From: Bacteroidota bacterium | Lineage (GTDB): Bacteria; Bacteroidota; Bacteroidia; B-17B0; Aurantibacillaceae | Reading direction: 5' to 3' | DNA length: 64,000 bases | Assembly (NCBI GenBank): GCA_020162035.1 | Contig: JAIUNM010000008.1 | Coordinates: 62,001-126,000, forward strand | Shown here: positions 36,938 through 45,718 of the stretch, piece by piece | Layout of the letters: each line of letters opens with the position of its first letter | How positions within the stretch are numbered: the stretch's first letter is position 1 | Position numbers and translations under genes: made by a program | The notes under the pieces: model-generated | What the model saw: the letters and a program-made list of their open reading frames with translations, nothing else | Database searches by the model: none | Told to the model about the DNA's origin: nothing

Positions 36938-39796
36938 GTGCGTAAATTATTTTTTATACTTTTTTTATTGTTTTTTACAAAACTAATTTATGCGCAACAA
37001 CCTGCATATTTTATATTAGGAGAAAATCAATTTAAGGGCTTGCATATTTACGATATAATTCAAGACAAGGAGCTGAATTATTGGATTGCAACAAACGAAG
37101 GTTTATATTATTTTAATCATTATAAGTATGTGAAAATTGAATGTGAAAACGCCAAGAGTAGTGCAGTATTTAATTTTGTAATAACAAAAAAAGGAACTAT
37201 TTTTTGTTTTAATTTAAATAATCAAATTTTTAAAATTGAAAATAAAACTTTAAACTTATTTTATGAATTAAAAACCGACGAAATAAAAACTGATATAAAT
37301 CTTTCTGTTATTTCAGATAGTTTATTATTAATAGGGGCTAAAAAAATAATACTAATATCTGAAGATGGCACAATAAAAAAGAATTTTTCGTACAAAAATC
37401 ATTACTTAGGTCCAGCATTTAAACTATTTAATGAAAAAACAATTTACCATTTAAATTCAAGCGATTCCATTTTAATAATATCTAATAAAAGTGCATCTTA
37501 TGCACATTTACATTGTGTTAATTTTAAATTAGTAAACAATGACGTATTACATTTTTTCAAAATCAAATCAAATTATTTTGCAATAAGTTTACAAACAAAT
37601 ACAATTTATAATTTTGATCCTAATAAAAACGAATTGTTTTTATCTAATAATGACTCACAATTAAATACAAAATCAGCATTAAGACTATATTCAACTGATA
37701 ATGAAGCCTGGATAGCAGGAGGTTTACCTGGAGTTTACAAAATTAGTAGTCTTAAAAATGATTCGCTAAAATTAATATTTAAAGATTTTTTTATTTCGAA
37801 TGTATATAAAGACTTAGAAGGAAATATTTTGTTAAGCACATTTGATAAAGGGATTATTGTGGTGCCAGACGTTAACAGTCCTGATGTAGTTTGTAAAAAT
37901 CAAAATGGGTTTTTTACTTCTATTTTATATAATTCTAAAGAAAAATTAATATTAGGAGCTTCTAACGGTAAACTTTATTCCTTTAAAAACAACAATTTAT
38001 CAATTTTAAATAATAATGGTAAAAAGGCAATAGAACACTTATTTCAATTAAATGGTTCGCCTTTAATAATTTTCGATAATGGTGAAATTACAGCATACAA
38101 TACAACTAACAATCAATTTAATACATTATGCGATGCTTCACTTAAAGATGTTGTGTTTGTTGCACCTTTTGAATTTTATATAGGTACAAACAGAGGAATT
38201 TATAAATGTAATTGGAATAAAACTGAAGGGTATAAAACAGAATTTATTCCAAACATTAATTATAGGATATATGCAATTGCTTACAATCCATTTTACCAGT
38301 TAATTTATGCGGCAACATCAAATGGTTTATATACAATAAATAAATTAGGTAATTGCCATAAAGTATACATTAATAATAAAGACATGTATATTAATACATT
38401 ATTTTATAAAAACAGTAAAATATTTGCTACAGATAAAAAAGGATATATTCATATTATTGAAAATGAAAAAATAATTTCAACAATACAACTTAAACAACAA
38501 AACAAAACGTATAGTTTTTCTAAATTAAACATATACAACAATACTATAATTGCTAAAAATGCTAATGAATTATGTCAATTTAATTTAAACGGAGATTATA
38601 TTAAAACATTAACTAATTCTAAAGGCAATAAAGACTTAAGAATTTTTGATTATTGTTTTAATAATGATACTTTATGGGTATGTAATGCAAATGGAATTCA
38701 AGAAATTGTATTAAATAAAATATTTCAAGACACTATTAAGCCTAAAATATTTATAACTGAAATTAAAATTAACGATAGTTTAAAAATTAATAAAACAAAT
38801 AATTTCAGCAGTAACAAAAAAAAGTTTCAATTCACCTTAATTTCACCTTCAATATTAAATTCTAACAATACTTTTTACCATTATAAACTGCAAGGCAACG
38901 ACGAAACTTGGTCAATTAATACTTATTATGCCAACGAAATAATTTATAATGCATTAGCTCCAGGAAATTACACTTTTAATGTGTTTGCCGAACGACAAGG
39001 TATTGTAAGTAATACCATTTCGTATTCGTTTGTTATTAATGCGCCGTTTTATACAAAGTGGTGGTTTATTTTATTTCTTATTTTAATTTTTTTAATGATT
39101 GTATACAAAATATATAATTGGAAATTAAGTATTCAACAAAAAAAGGCAAAACAAATAAACGAACTTAATGCCTCAAAACTTACAGCAATTCAATCGCAAA
39201 TGAATCCACATTTTATTTTTAACTCATTAAATTCTATACAAGATTTAATTTTAAAAGGTGATGTTGAAAAATCTTACTCCTACATAACCACTTTTTCTAA
39301 TTTAGTTAGAAGAACATTAAGTTATTCGGATAAAGACTTTATTGATTTTGAACAAGAAATTAAATTATTAGAATTATACTTATCATTAGAAAAATTACGC
39401 TTTAAAAAAGATTTTAATTTTAATCTTCAAACAAATCAAATTGTAGATATTCAAATACCTCCTATGCTTATACAACCATTTATAGAAAATGCATTAATTC
39501 ACGGTTTATTACATAAAGAAGGCGAAAAAAAATTATCTATACTATTTGAATTAAACGAAATTTTAACTTGTAAAATTGAAGACAATGGCATTGGAAGAGA
39601 AAAAGCTAAAGCCATAAAAATTAGGCAACGAAACAACCATGAATCTTTTTCGGTAAAAGCAATTAAAAAAAGATTTGATATTTTAAGTGAAACTTTAAAC
39701 GGAAGCTTTGGCTATAGTTATGAAGATATTAAAGAGGATGGCGTTGTTGTTGGAACACGTGTAACTTTATCTATACCTATAAAACATAAATTTTAA
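36938..39796 (+). CDS. LytS-like sensor histidine kinase with beta-propeller sensor
   Basis: A 952-residue membrane sensor. A signal peptide (ending KLIYAQQ) exports a large N-terminal region (about 25-600) of propeller-type repeats, for example LNYWIATNEGLYYFN and YQLIYAATSNGLYTI. Next is a Y_Y_Y-type beta domain (about 605-700), then one membrane helix near 705-725. The cytoplasmic kinase is of the LytS/His_kinase type with the phospho-acceptor H758 in QMNPHFIFNSLNSIQDLI. An HATPase region follows, with IPPMLIQPFIENALIHG and DNGIGREKA. The start is GTG. The gene is paired with the LytTR regulator 74 bases downstream. The ligand is unknown. Confidence 0.92.
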   Translation: MRKLFFILFLLFFTKLIYAQQPAYFILGENQFKGLHIYDIIQDKELNYWIATNEGLYYFNHYKYVKIECENAKSSAVFNFVITKKGTIFCFNLNNQIFKIENKTLNLFYELKTDEIKTDINLSVISDSLLLIGAKKIILISEDGTIKKNFSYKNHYLGPAFKLFNEKTIYHLNSSDSILIISNKSASYAHLHCVNFKLVNNDVLHFFKIKSNYFAISLQTNTIYNFDPNKNELFLSNNDSQLNTKSALRLYSTDNEAWIAGGLPGVYKISSLKNDSLKLIFKDFFISNVYKDLEGNILLSTFDKGIIVVPDVNSPDVVCKNQNGFFTSILYNSKEKLILGASNGKLYSFKNNNLSILNNNGKKAIEHLFQLNGSPLIIFDNGEITAYNTTNNQFNTLCDASLKDVVFVAPFEFYIGTNRGIYKCNWNKTEGYKTEFIPNINYRIYAIAYNPFYQLIYAATSNGLYTINKLGNCHKVYINNKDMYINTLFYKNSKIFATDKKGYIHIIENEKIISTIQLKQQNKTYSFSKLNIYNNTIIAKNANELCQFNLNGDYIKTLTNSKGNKDLRIFDYCFNNDTLWVCNANGIQEIVLNKIFQDTIKPKIFITEIKINDSLKINKTNNFSSNKKKFQFTLISPSILNSNNTFYHYKLQGNDETWSINTYYANEIIYNALAPGNYTFNVFAERQGIVSNTISYSFVINAPFYTKWWFILFLILIFLMIVYKIYNWKLSIQQKKAKQINELNASKLTAIQSQMNPHFIFNSLNSIQDLILKGDVEKSYSYITTFSNLVRRTLSYSDKDFIDFEQEIKLLELYLSLEKLRFKKDFNFNLQTNQIVDIQIPPMLIQPFIENALIHGLLHKEGEKKLSILFELNEILTCKIEDNGIGREKAKAIKIRQRNNHESFSVKAIKKRFDILSETLNGSFGYSYEDIKEDGVVVGTRVTLSIPIKHKF

Positions 39797-39870
39797 CTAT
39801 TAATAAATTAATTTAAGCAGTTTATAAATTAAAAAAAATTGAATGTGTAAATTGTTGTAATTTTACTCTA

Positions 39871-40614
39871 TTGAATTTGTTAAAAGTAATAATTGTTGAT
39901 GATGAAGAAAGCGCATGTGATGTGCTTGAAAATTTATTGTTGCGTTTTTGCGAAAATGTAAAAGTTATGGGTAAATACCATAGCGTTTTACAAGCCGTAG
40001 AAGCAATTAATACAGATAAACCTGATATAGTTTTTTCTGATATTGAAATGCCAAATTATGCAGGATATGAAATAGTGAATTTTTTTAAAGAAATAAATTT
40101 TGACATAGTTTTTATAACTGCTTACGATCAATATGCAATAAGAGCTTTTGAAGTTGCTGCTATAGATTATTTGCTAAAACCAATTGATATTGAGAGGTTA
40201 AAAAAAGCAATTGAAAGAGTTAGAACAAAACAAAATAACCTTTTACAAGTTGAACAGCTTAATTTATTAAGCAATTCATTAGAAACAAAAAAATTAAAAA
40301 ACATAGTTGTAAGTAACAAAGGACAACAAAATATTATTTCAATTGATAACATAATAGCTATTGAAGCTTCAGAGTCTTATTGTACTTTGTACACAACCGA
40401 AAAAAAATATTTAGCGAGTAAAAACTTAAAACATTTTGAAACTTTATTAGAAAACAATAGCCAATTTATTAGAATACACAAATCGTGGTTAATTAATAAA
40501 AATTATTTAGTTCATTATTCTAAAACCGAATTAAATGTTTTGCTTAAAGGAAACATTACTGCTAAATTATCTAAATACAAAAAAACAGAGTTTGAGAGTT
40601 TTATTTTAAGTTAA
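39871..40614 (+). CDS. LytTR-family DNA-binding response regulator
   Basis: A 247-residue response regulator. The receiver domain (1-120) has the acidic pair D10-D11, the phospho-accepting D57 in FSDIEMP, T83 in FITAYDQ and K102 in DYLLKPID. The C-terminal LytTR domain (about 145-245) contains IIAIEASESYCTLYTT and FIRIHKSWLINK, which bind DNA. It should be phosphorylated by the upstream kinase. The start is TTG at 39871, chosen because the receiver domain begins immediately. TAATTTTA (39858-39865) could be a degenerate -7 box for its own promoter. Targets unknown. Confidence 0.93.
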   Translation: MNLLKVIIVDDEESACDVLENLLLRFCENVKVMGKYHSVLQAVEAINTDKPDIVFSDIEMPNYAGYEIVNFFKEINFDIVFITAYDQYAIRAFEVAAIDYLLKPIDIERLKKAIERVRTKQNNLLQVEQLNLLSNSLETKKLKNIVVSNKGQQNIISIDNIIAIEASESYCTLYTTEKKYLASKNLKHFETLLENNSQFIRIHKSWLINKNYLVHYSKTELNVLLKGNITAKLSKYKKTEFESFILS

Positions 40615-40640
40615 TGTTATTTTTTTTATTTATAAAAACA

Positions 40641-40671
40641 AAAAACCACATTTTAAGATGTGGTTTTTTGT
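40641..40671. terminator. Bidirectional terminator after the response regulator gene
   Basis: AAAAACCACAT (40641-40651) pairs with ATGTGGTTTTT (40658-40668) around a TTTAAG loop. It has a T tract on the plus side and an A tract on the minus side, and lies between convergent genes. Confidence 0.85.
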
Positions 40672-40690
40672 TTTTAAATAATTTATTATT

Positions 40691-41644
40691 CTATTTAAAA
40701 CTTGATGCGTTGTATGTTTTACCGCAATTTTGACCATTTAAATCCAATAACAATTGATCTGTTTTATCAAGCTGTGTGTTATTGTTTGGTCTTTTAGTGC
40801 CTTTATATACTTTACCACCTCCCGAACATGAAAATTCTTTCTTTTCTCCTGGCTTTAAAAATGTTGATACACCTTGTCCGTGGCACATTAAAAACTCAAC
40901 ATTGGTATCATTATAAATATAAACTGGAGATTGTGCCCATTGTGCTTTCTTTTTTTGACCTTCTGCAGATCCCCAATATCTTCCATTAATAGAATCTACA
41001 CAAAATTTATATCTATCTTTTCCTGCTTGTTTCTTATCAACAAGCGCTTTGTTTTTTTCTTTCCAACCTGGTAAAACTTCTTCTTGTTTTTTAAATGCTT
41101 CATCAAAATATTTTTTAAGTGCTTCTTTATGTTTAGCTTCTTCCATTGTTTTTGATGATGACATTGCTAATTTCATTAGTTTTAATCCTTTTGCCTCACC
41201 TTTTTTAAAACATTTAGATATTTCATATCTGTCTTTGTTTTCCCATTTAGTTAAAATATAAACCCACTCATCTAAAAAAACTAAACGTGTGTGCGAACGA
41301 TAATCGATGTAATCATACCCTACCATATACTTTGCATTATCTTTATACCCTAAAATATAAGTGCAAGGGTAACCTTCTTCATCTGGATAATACCTGTAAA
41401 TATCATTACTTTCTTCTTTTTGTACTACAACTTCTTTTAAATTTTCTTGAAATGGTTTAAATGTTAAACTCCAAGGTTTGTCATCTATTCCATCATAACT
41501 TAATGTTCCACTATTATCAAAAACTTTATAGCACAAAAATTTACCTTCACCCATTTTTGTAGCTTTTGCTGTTTGATCTTCTTGTGCGCTTAGAATTGAC
41601 GTGCTTAACAAGCCCACACATAAAATTTTACTTATTGTTTTCAT
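40691..41644 (-). CDS. Secreted Lys-rich protein of unknown function
   Basis: I do not recognise this 317-residue protein. It has a cleavable signal peptide (about 1-20, ending SILSAQ). The middle part (about 40-150) has aromatic-rich beta patterns, such as YRYYPDEEGYPCTYILGYKD. Residues about 155-210 form a charged helical or coiled region (MEEAKHKEALKKYFDEAFKK). The C-terminal part (about 225-317) has Cys- and Gly-containing beta segments (FLMCHGQGVSTFLKPGEKKE). It is transcribed alone, facing the two-component pair across a terminator. It may be periplasmic. No type IX tail is visible. Confidence 0.7.
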   Translation of the reverse strand: MKTISKILCVGLLSTSILSAQEDQTAKATKMGEGKFLCYKVFDNSGTLSYDGIDDKPWSLTFKPFQENLKEVVVQKEESNDIYRYYPDEEGYPCTYILGYKDNAKYMVGYDYIDYRSHTRLVFLDEWVYILTKWENKDRYEISKCFKKGEAKGLKLMKLAMSSSKTMEEAKHKEALKKYFDEAFKKQEEVLPGWKEKNKALVDKKQAGKDRYKFCVDSINGRYWGSAEGQKKKAQWAQSPVYIYNDTNVEFLMCHGQGVSTFLKPGEKKEFSCSGGGKVYKGTKRPNNNTQLDKTDQLLLDLNGQNCGKTYNASSFK

Positions 41645-41759
41645 ATATTTTTTTTACGAAAGTATTGTCAAAAAATATATGATTAAATTTTTGTTTATGA
41701 ATAGACAATAAAATTTAGGAATAGCAATTTAAAAAAATGTGATATTTGTTTTATACAAA

Positions 41760-42167
41760 CTAATTTTTAAAACTCAACATTACGGTTTTACCATTATTTA
41801 AAAACTCAACTGTATCTGCTAAATTTCTCATTAAAAATATTCCTCTTCCATGAGGCTTATCAATATTGGCAGGGTCTGTAGGATCTGGCAATGAATTATA
41901 ATTAAAACCACTCCCTTCATCACTTACATTAAAGGTTAACATTTGCGTGCCTTTATCAAAGCCTATTTTAACGTATTTATCTGGATTATTTTTATTACCA
42001 TGTTGAATAGCGTTGTTTACGGCTTCGGTAACTGCAATTAATATGTTGCCATAACTGTCTTCGTTTACATTATAAATCTGACAAACATCATCAATTAATT
42101 TTTCTACTAACCTTAGGTTTTCGTTGTTACTACTTATTTTAATATGCTCTCCTTTAGCGGGAATCAT
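41760..42167 (-). CDS. RsbW-like anti-sigma factor / histidine-kinase-type ATPase
   Basis: A 135-residue stand-alone GHKL ATPase domain. The N-box ILIAVTEAVNNAIQHGNKN (about 42-60), the G1 box DEGSGF (about 87-92) and the G2 box HGRGIFLMRNLAD (about 108-120) are all present. Similar small proteins are serine kinases that bind anti-anti-sigma factors or sigma factors. No cognate STAS protein or sigma factor lies nearby. Its ATG overlaps the TGA of the upstream DUF4175 gene (ATGA at 42164-42167), so the two products are translationally coupled. Role uncertain. Confidence 0.85.
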   Translation of the reverse strand: MIPAKGEHIKISSNNENLRLVEKLIDDVCQIYNVNEDSYGNILIAVTEAVNNAIQHGNKNNPDKYVKIGFDKGTQMLTFNVSDEGSGFNYNSLPDPTDPANIDKPHGRGIFLMRNLADTVEFLNNGKTVMLSFKN

Positions 42168-45100
42168 GGCTTAATACTTCCGGTATTATTATTTAAATAT
42201 AAATTTACTTTTTCTTTATAATATGGGGTTAAATTTGGTGGAACAGTATTTAACATCTCCATTTCTTTTTCTTTCATCCTTTTATACTCTAAAAATTGTT
42301 TTGGGTTGCTAAATTCTTCATTTTTTGCTTCATTACTTTTTCTTTTTTCATCTTGTTCTCTTTCTCGTTCGGCTTTTTCGCTTTCAAGCAATTTTGTTAA
42401 AATATCTTGTTGTCGTTTCATGGTTTCGTTAGTTAACTGCTTGTTAACCAAATCTTTCTCGGTTTGTTCCATTAAATCTGCTAAATTTCCACCGGGGTTT
42501 GATCCTTTATTTTTAAGTTTTTCCATCATTTGTTGCATTTGTCTTCTTAAAGCCTCTTGCTGTGCTGCCATTTTTGCAAATTGTTCACTTGTTCCTGGCA
42601 TCATGCCCATTGTACCATTTTTACCATTTCCTGGGGTTTGACCACTGCCGGGTTTTTCTCCAGGTTTTTGCCCTGGTTTTTCTCCGGGTTTTTGTCCTTT
42701 TTCTAATGCGTCTTTTAATTGTTGCATTTGTTTATTTAATTGCTCCTGCAACTGTTTCATTGATTGCATGCTGGGTTTTGGTTGACCTTGACTAGGGTTT
42801 GTGCCTTTGCCAGGTTTTTTACATTTTCCACTTCCAGGTTTAGAATTTTTCATTTGCTTCATTTGCTTTTGCATGTTTTCTAAACTTTCGTTTAATAATA
42901 AAGCTAAATTGTTTATTGAAGTCATGGCGCTTTGCATACGCATGTTTGCTTCACCTGTGTTTCTTTCTGCTAAAACTTTAATAGTTTTATCCATGTTGCT
43001 ATTTATTGCGCTAATTTCACGATTTACTAAGGCACTAATTTGAGGTGCTCTTTTACTTAAAGCTAATAAACTGTCTTCAATAATTTTACTATCATCTTTT
43101 AATTTGCTTTGTTGCTTAGGAATATTCACGTATAACGGATTATCAATTCGGGTTTTAGGTAAAGTTTTTAATAATTCTTCTTGCGAAAATGATAAATTAA
43201 GTAAGTTTTCTAAAATTTGTCTTAAGGTTGCCATGTTTTCTTCTTCTTGTTGTTGCTCCTCTTCTTGCATAGCTTCTTCCATGGCCTCTTTCATTTCTTG
43301 CATTTTTTCTGATGCATTTTTTTGATTTTGTGAAGCGTTACTTTTTGAATTTTTACTGTTTTTAGATAATTGTTCTTTTGCATTATCCATTTCTTTCGAA
43401 ATTTCTTTTTGCAACTCTTCCGTTTTGGCTAATTTATTAGGTTCCTCTAATTGTTCGTTCTTTTTTTCAATTTCTTTTAAATCTTCTTTTAATTTATTAA
43501 AGTCTTTGTTTAATTCGTCTTGTTTTTTATTTAAATCCGAATTTTTTTGATCATTGTTTTTTTCATCAGCTGCTTTTTGAGTTTCTTTATTTAATTCATC
43601 TTGTTTAGTTTTAAGTTCATCTAACTTATCTATTGCGTTTTGCATTTTTTGCTCTAATTCTAATTGCTTAAATGCTTCTAAATTTCTATCTAATTCTTTT
43701 TCTATATCTTTATTAGTAAGTTTAATTTCTTCGAGTTTTTCTTGAACTTGATTTTTATCAAGCTTTTCCATCATTTTTTGTAATTCATCAAAAAGTTTTT
43801 TCATTTCTGGTGTCATTACATTTTCAAAAAGTTGTTCTAACTGTTTTTGTTTTTCTAATAAAGATTCGTCTGTTTCGTTAAGTTGATTTTGTTGCTGGTT
43901 ATTTGCCTGGTTTTCTTGTTTAATTTCTTCTATTTTATTTTTTAATTCGTTTTGTTTTTTAAGTAAATCTTCAATTTTCTTTTTCTCTTCATAACCCAAT
44001 TGTTTTTTATCATTTATTTTTTTAGATAATTCATTTAAATCTTTTTGTAATTGTTTTGTTTTAGTGATACTTTCTTCAATATCTTTTTTAATTTCAGTGT
44101 TATTTTTTTGAGTTTTTTCGGCTAGTTCATCTTTTGTAGGTGCTTTAAGTTGCATTGTTTGAGTTTTTGAACTTTTACTTCCATTTACACCATCGTTATC
44201 AAAAATTTCAAAATAATATTCTATTCTATCTCCTAATTTAAGGTTGTAGTTTTTTCCATTTAAATAAAAGAAAAATGGTTGGGTTATGTTTTCCTTTTTA
44301 ATTTCAATTGGTTGATTACCTTTATTTTCGGTTGTTTTACCAGTAGAATCGGAAGAATAAATTGTGTAATTAAAATTTAATTTATTAAATCCATAATCAT
44401 CTTTAACTTGCCCGCTAAAATAAACGTTTCTTAAATCTAATGAATCAACTTTTTCATTTACTTCTATAACTGGGTATTGATCGGCAATTACACTAATTCC
44501 ATAAGAAACTGAATCAGATAAAACATTAGTGAGATTATTTAAAGCCTTAATGGTGTATTGGTTGTTTGATAAAAATTTTCGCGAAAAAGCAAATTGATTT
44601 TCGGATTTTTGTTCAGGAGTAATTAATGTATCAGAAAATTTTAATTGTAATAGCGAAGTGTTTAAAGTATTAAATGTCCAAATTACTTTTGTACCTTGAG
44701 GGATTTGTATATCTCCAGTATTTTCTATCGATTCGTTTACTTTTTTTATGTAAGCAGGATAAATTAATTGTAAATTAAATTGTTTTAATGTTGGTTTTGG
44801 TAAAACTTTTAATTCGTAAGTTTTGGTTGTAAACCCTGCGGCAGATAATTGAAATTGAATGTTTTGTTGAATGTTTTTAAATAAATATGAAAATTTTATT
44901 TTATTTTCTTTATCTAACTTAAACTCTGTATTATCAATTTTAATAAAAACCTCATTTGGTAATTCGTTACCTGTTGCATTAACCTTTAATAAAAAATCTT
45001 GAGTTTGACCTACAACTAATTCTTTATTTAAAAGTTCTAGTTTAAAAGGCATTTCTTTTTCAAAATGCTCTGAGTAATTAATAATTCTTTTAGTTGAATT

Positions 45101-45640
45101 TGTAATAATTTGAGGCCAAATTATTATTACGGCAACCGTTAAAAATAAAAATGGTAAAGTGTATTTTAAATACTTTTTATTTTCTTTAAAATCTATTGCT
45201 GCTGAAAAAGGCACTGCTTTTAAATCATTAATTTTTTGGTTGATGCTTGCAAATAATAAATCGTTTGATCCTCCAATTATTTGATTATTATGGAGCTGCA
45301 GCACATTTAATAATTTATCTTGAACTTTTGAAAAATGTGTGCCTATTATTGAAGCCGCCTGTTCATAAGAAAGAACATCTCCAATTTTATTTAGTTTAAG
45401 AATAGGAATGGCGATAAATTTTCCTAATAAAAATAAAAGTAAGGTAAGGTAACCAAAAAACAAAGCGCTTCTAACATAAGAATTAAACTCGCCAAAATAT
45501 TCTATTAAAGTTACTGTTAAAAATGCGGCTAATAAAACTGCGCTTGAATATAAAACTCCTTTTATTAATTGGTTTTTATAATATTTGCGAATAAACTCAT
45601 CTAGCTTATTAATTAATTCTTTATGGTTTGAGCTATTCAT
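42164..45640 (-). CDS. Large DUF4175-family membrane protein with long coiled coil
   Basis: A 1158-residue protein of the DUF4175 type. Three membrane helices near the N-terminus (about 25-46, 55-76 and 153-175) precede a beta-rich region (about 190-500). A very long Lys/Glu/Gln-rich coiled coil (about 505-830) follows. A Gly/Pro-rich spacer near 965-1000 has GQKPGEKPG-type repeats, and a Met/Gln-rich helical tail ends the protein. The extracytoplasmic portion is likely long enough to bridge part of the periplasm. Biochemical role unknown. The overlapping anti-sigma-like ATPase downstream suggests a shared process. Confidence 0.8.
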   Translation of the reverse strand: MNSSNHKELINKLDEFIRKYYKNQLIKGVLYSSAVLLAAFLTVTLIEYFGEFNSYVRSALFFGYLTLLLFLLGKFIAIPILKLNKIGDVLSYEQAASIIGTHFSKVQDKLLNVLQLHNNQIIGGSNDLLFASINQKINDLKAVPFSAAIDFKENKKYLKYTLPFLFLTVAVIIIWPQIITNSTKRIINYSEHFEKEMPFKLELLNKELVVGQTQDFLLKVNATGNELPNEVFIKIDNTEFKLDKENKIKFSYLFKNIQQNIQFQLSAAGFTTKTYELKVLPKPTLKQFNLQLIYPAYIKKVNESIENTGDIQIPQGTKVIWTFNTLNTSLLQLKFSDTLITPEQKSENQFAFSRKFLSNNQYTIKALNNLTNVLSDSVSYGISVIADQYPVIEVNEKVDSLDLRNVYFSGQVKDDYGFNKLNFNYTIYSSDSTGKTTENKGNQPIEIKKENITQPFFFYLNGKNYNLKLGDRIEYYFEIFDNDGVNGSKSSKTQTMQLKAPTKDELAEKTQKNNTEIKKDIEESITKTKQLQKDLNELSKKINDKKQLGYEEKKKIEDLLKKQNELKNKIEEIKQENQANNQQQNQLNETDESLLEKQKQLEQLFENVMTPEMKKLFDELQKMMEKLDKNQVQEKLEEIKLTNKDIEKELDRNLEAFKQLELEQKMQNAIDKLDELKTKQDELNKETQKAADEKNNDQKNSDLNKKQDELNKDFNKLKEDLKEIEKKNEQLEEPNKLAKTEELQKEISKEMDNAKEQLSKNSKNSKSNASQNQKNASEKMQEMKEAMEEAMQEEEQQQEEENMATLRQILENLLNLSFSQEELLKTLPKTRIDNPLYVNIPKQQSKLKDDSKIIEDSLLALSKRAPQISALVNREISAINSNMDKTIKVLAERNTGEANMRMQSAMTSINNLALLLNESLENMQKQMKQMKNSKPGSGKCKKPGKGTNPSQGQPKPSMQSMKQLQEQLNKQMQQLKDALEKGQKPGEKPGQKPGEKPGSGQTPGNGKNGTMGMMPGTSEQFAKMAAQQEALRRQMQQMMEKLKNKGSNPGGNLADLMEQTEKDLVNKQLTNETMKRQQDILTKLLESEKAEREREQDEKRKSNEAKNEEFSNPKQFLEYKRMKEKEMEMLNTVPPNLTPYYKEKVNLYLNNNTGSIKP

Positions 45641-45718
45641 CCTTATACTAACAAATTTAAATTAAAATTGTGCAATTATATAATTAAACTTGTTAAAAAG
45701 TGTTTCAAAATAATTTCG

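Noticed and set aside
42306-43325. Plus-strand open frames opposite the DUF4175 gene
   Set aside because: They follow the coding strand's Lys/Glu-rich codons and lack domains or plausible starts.
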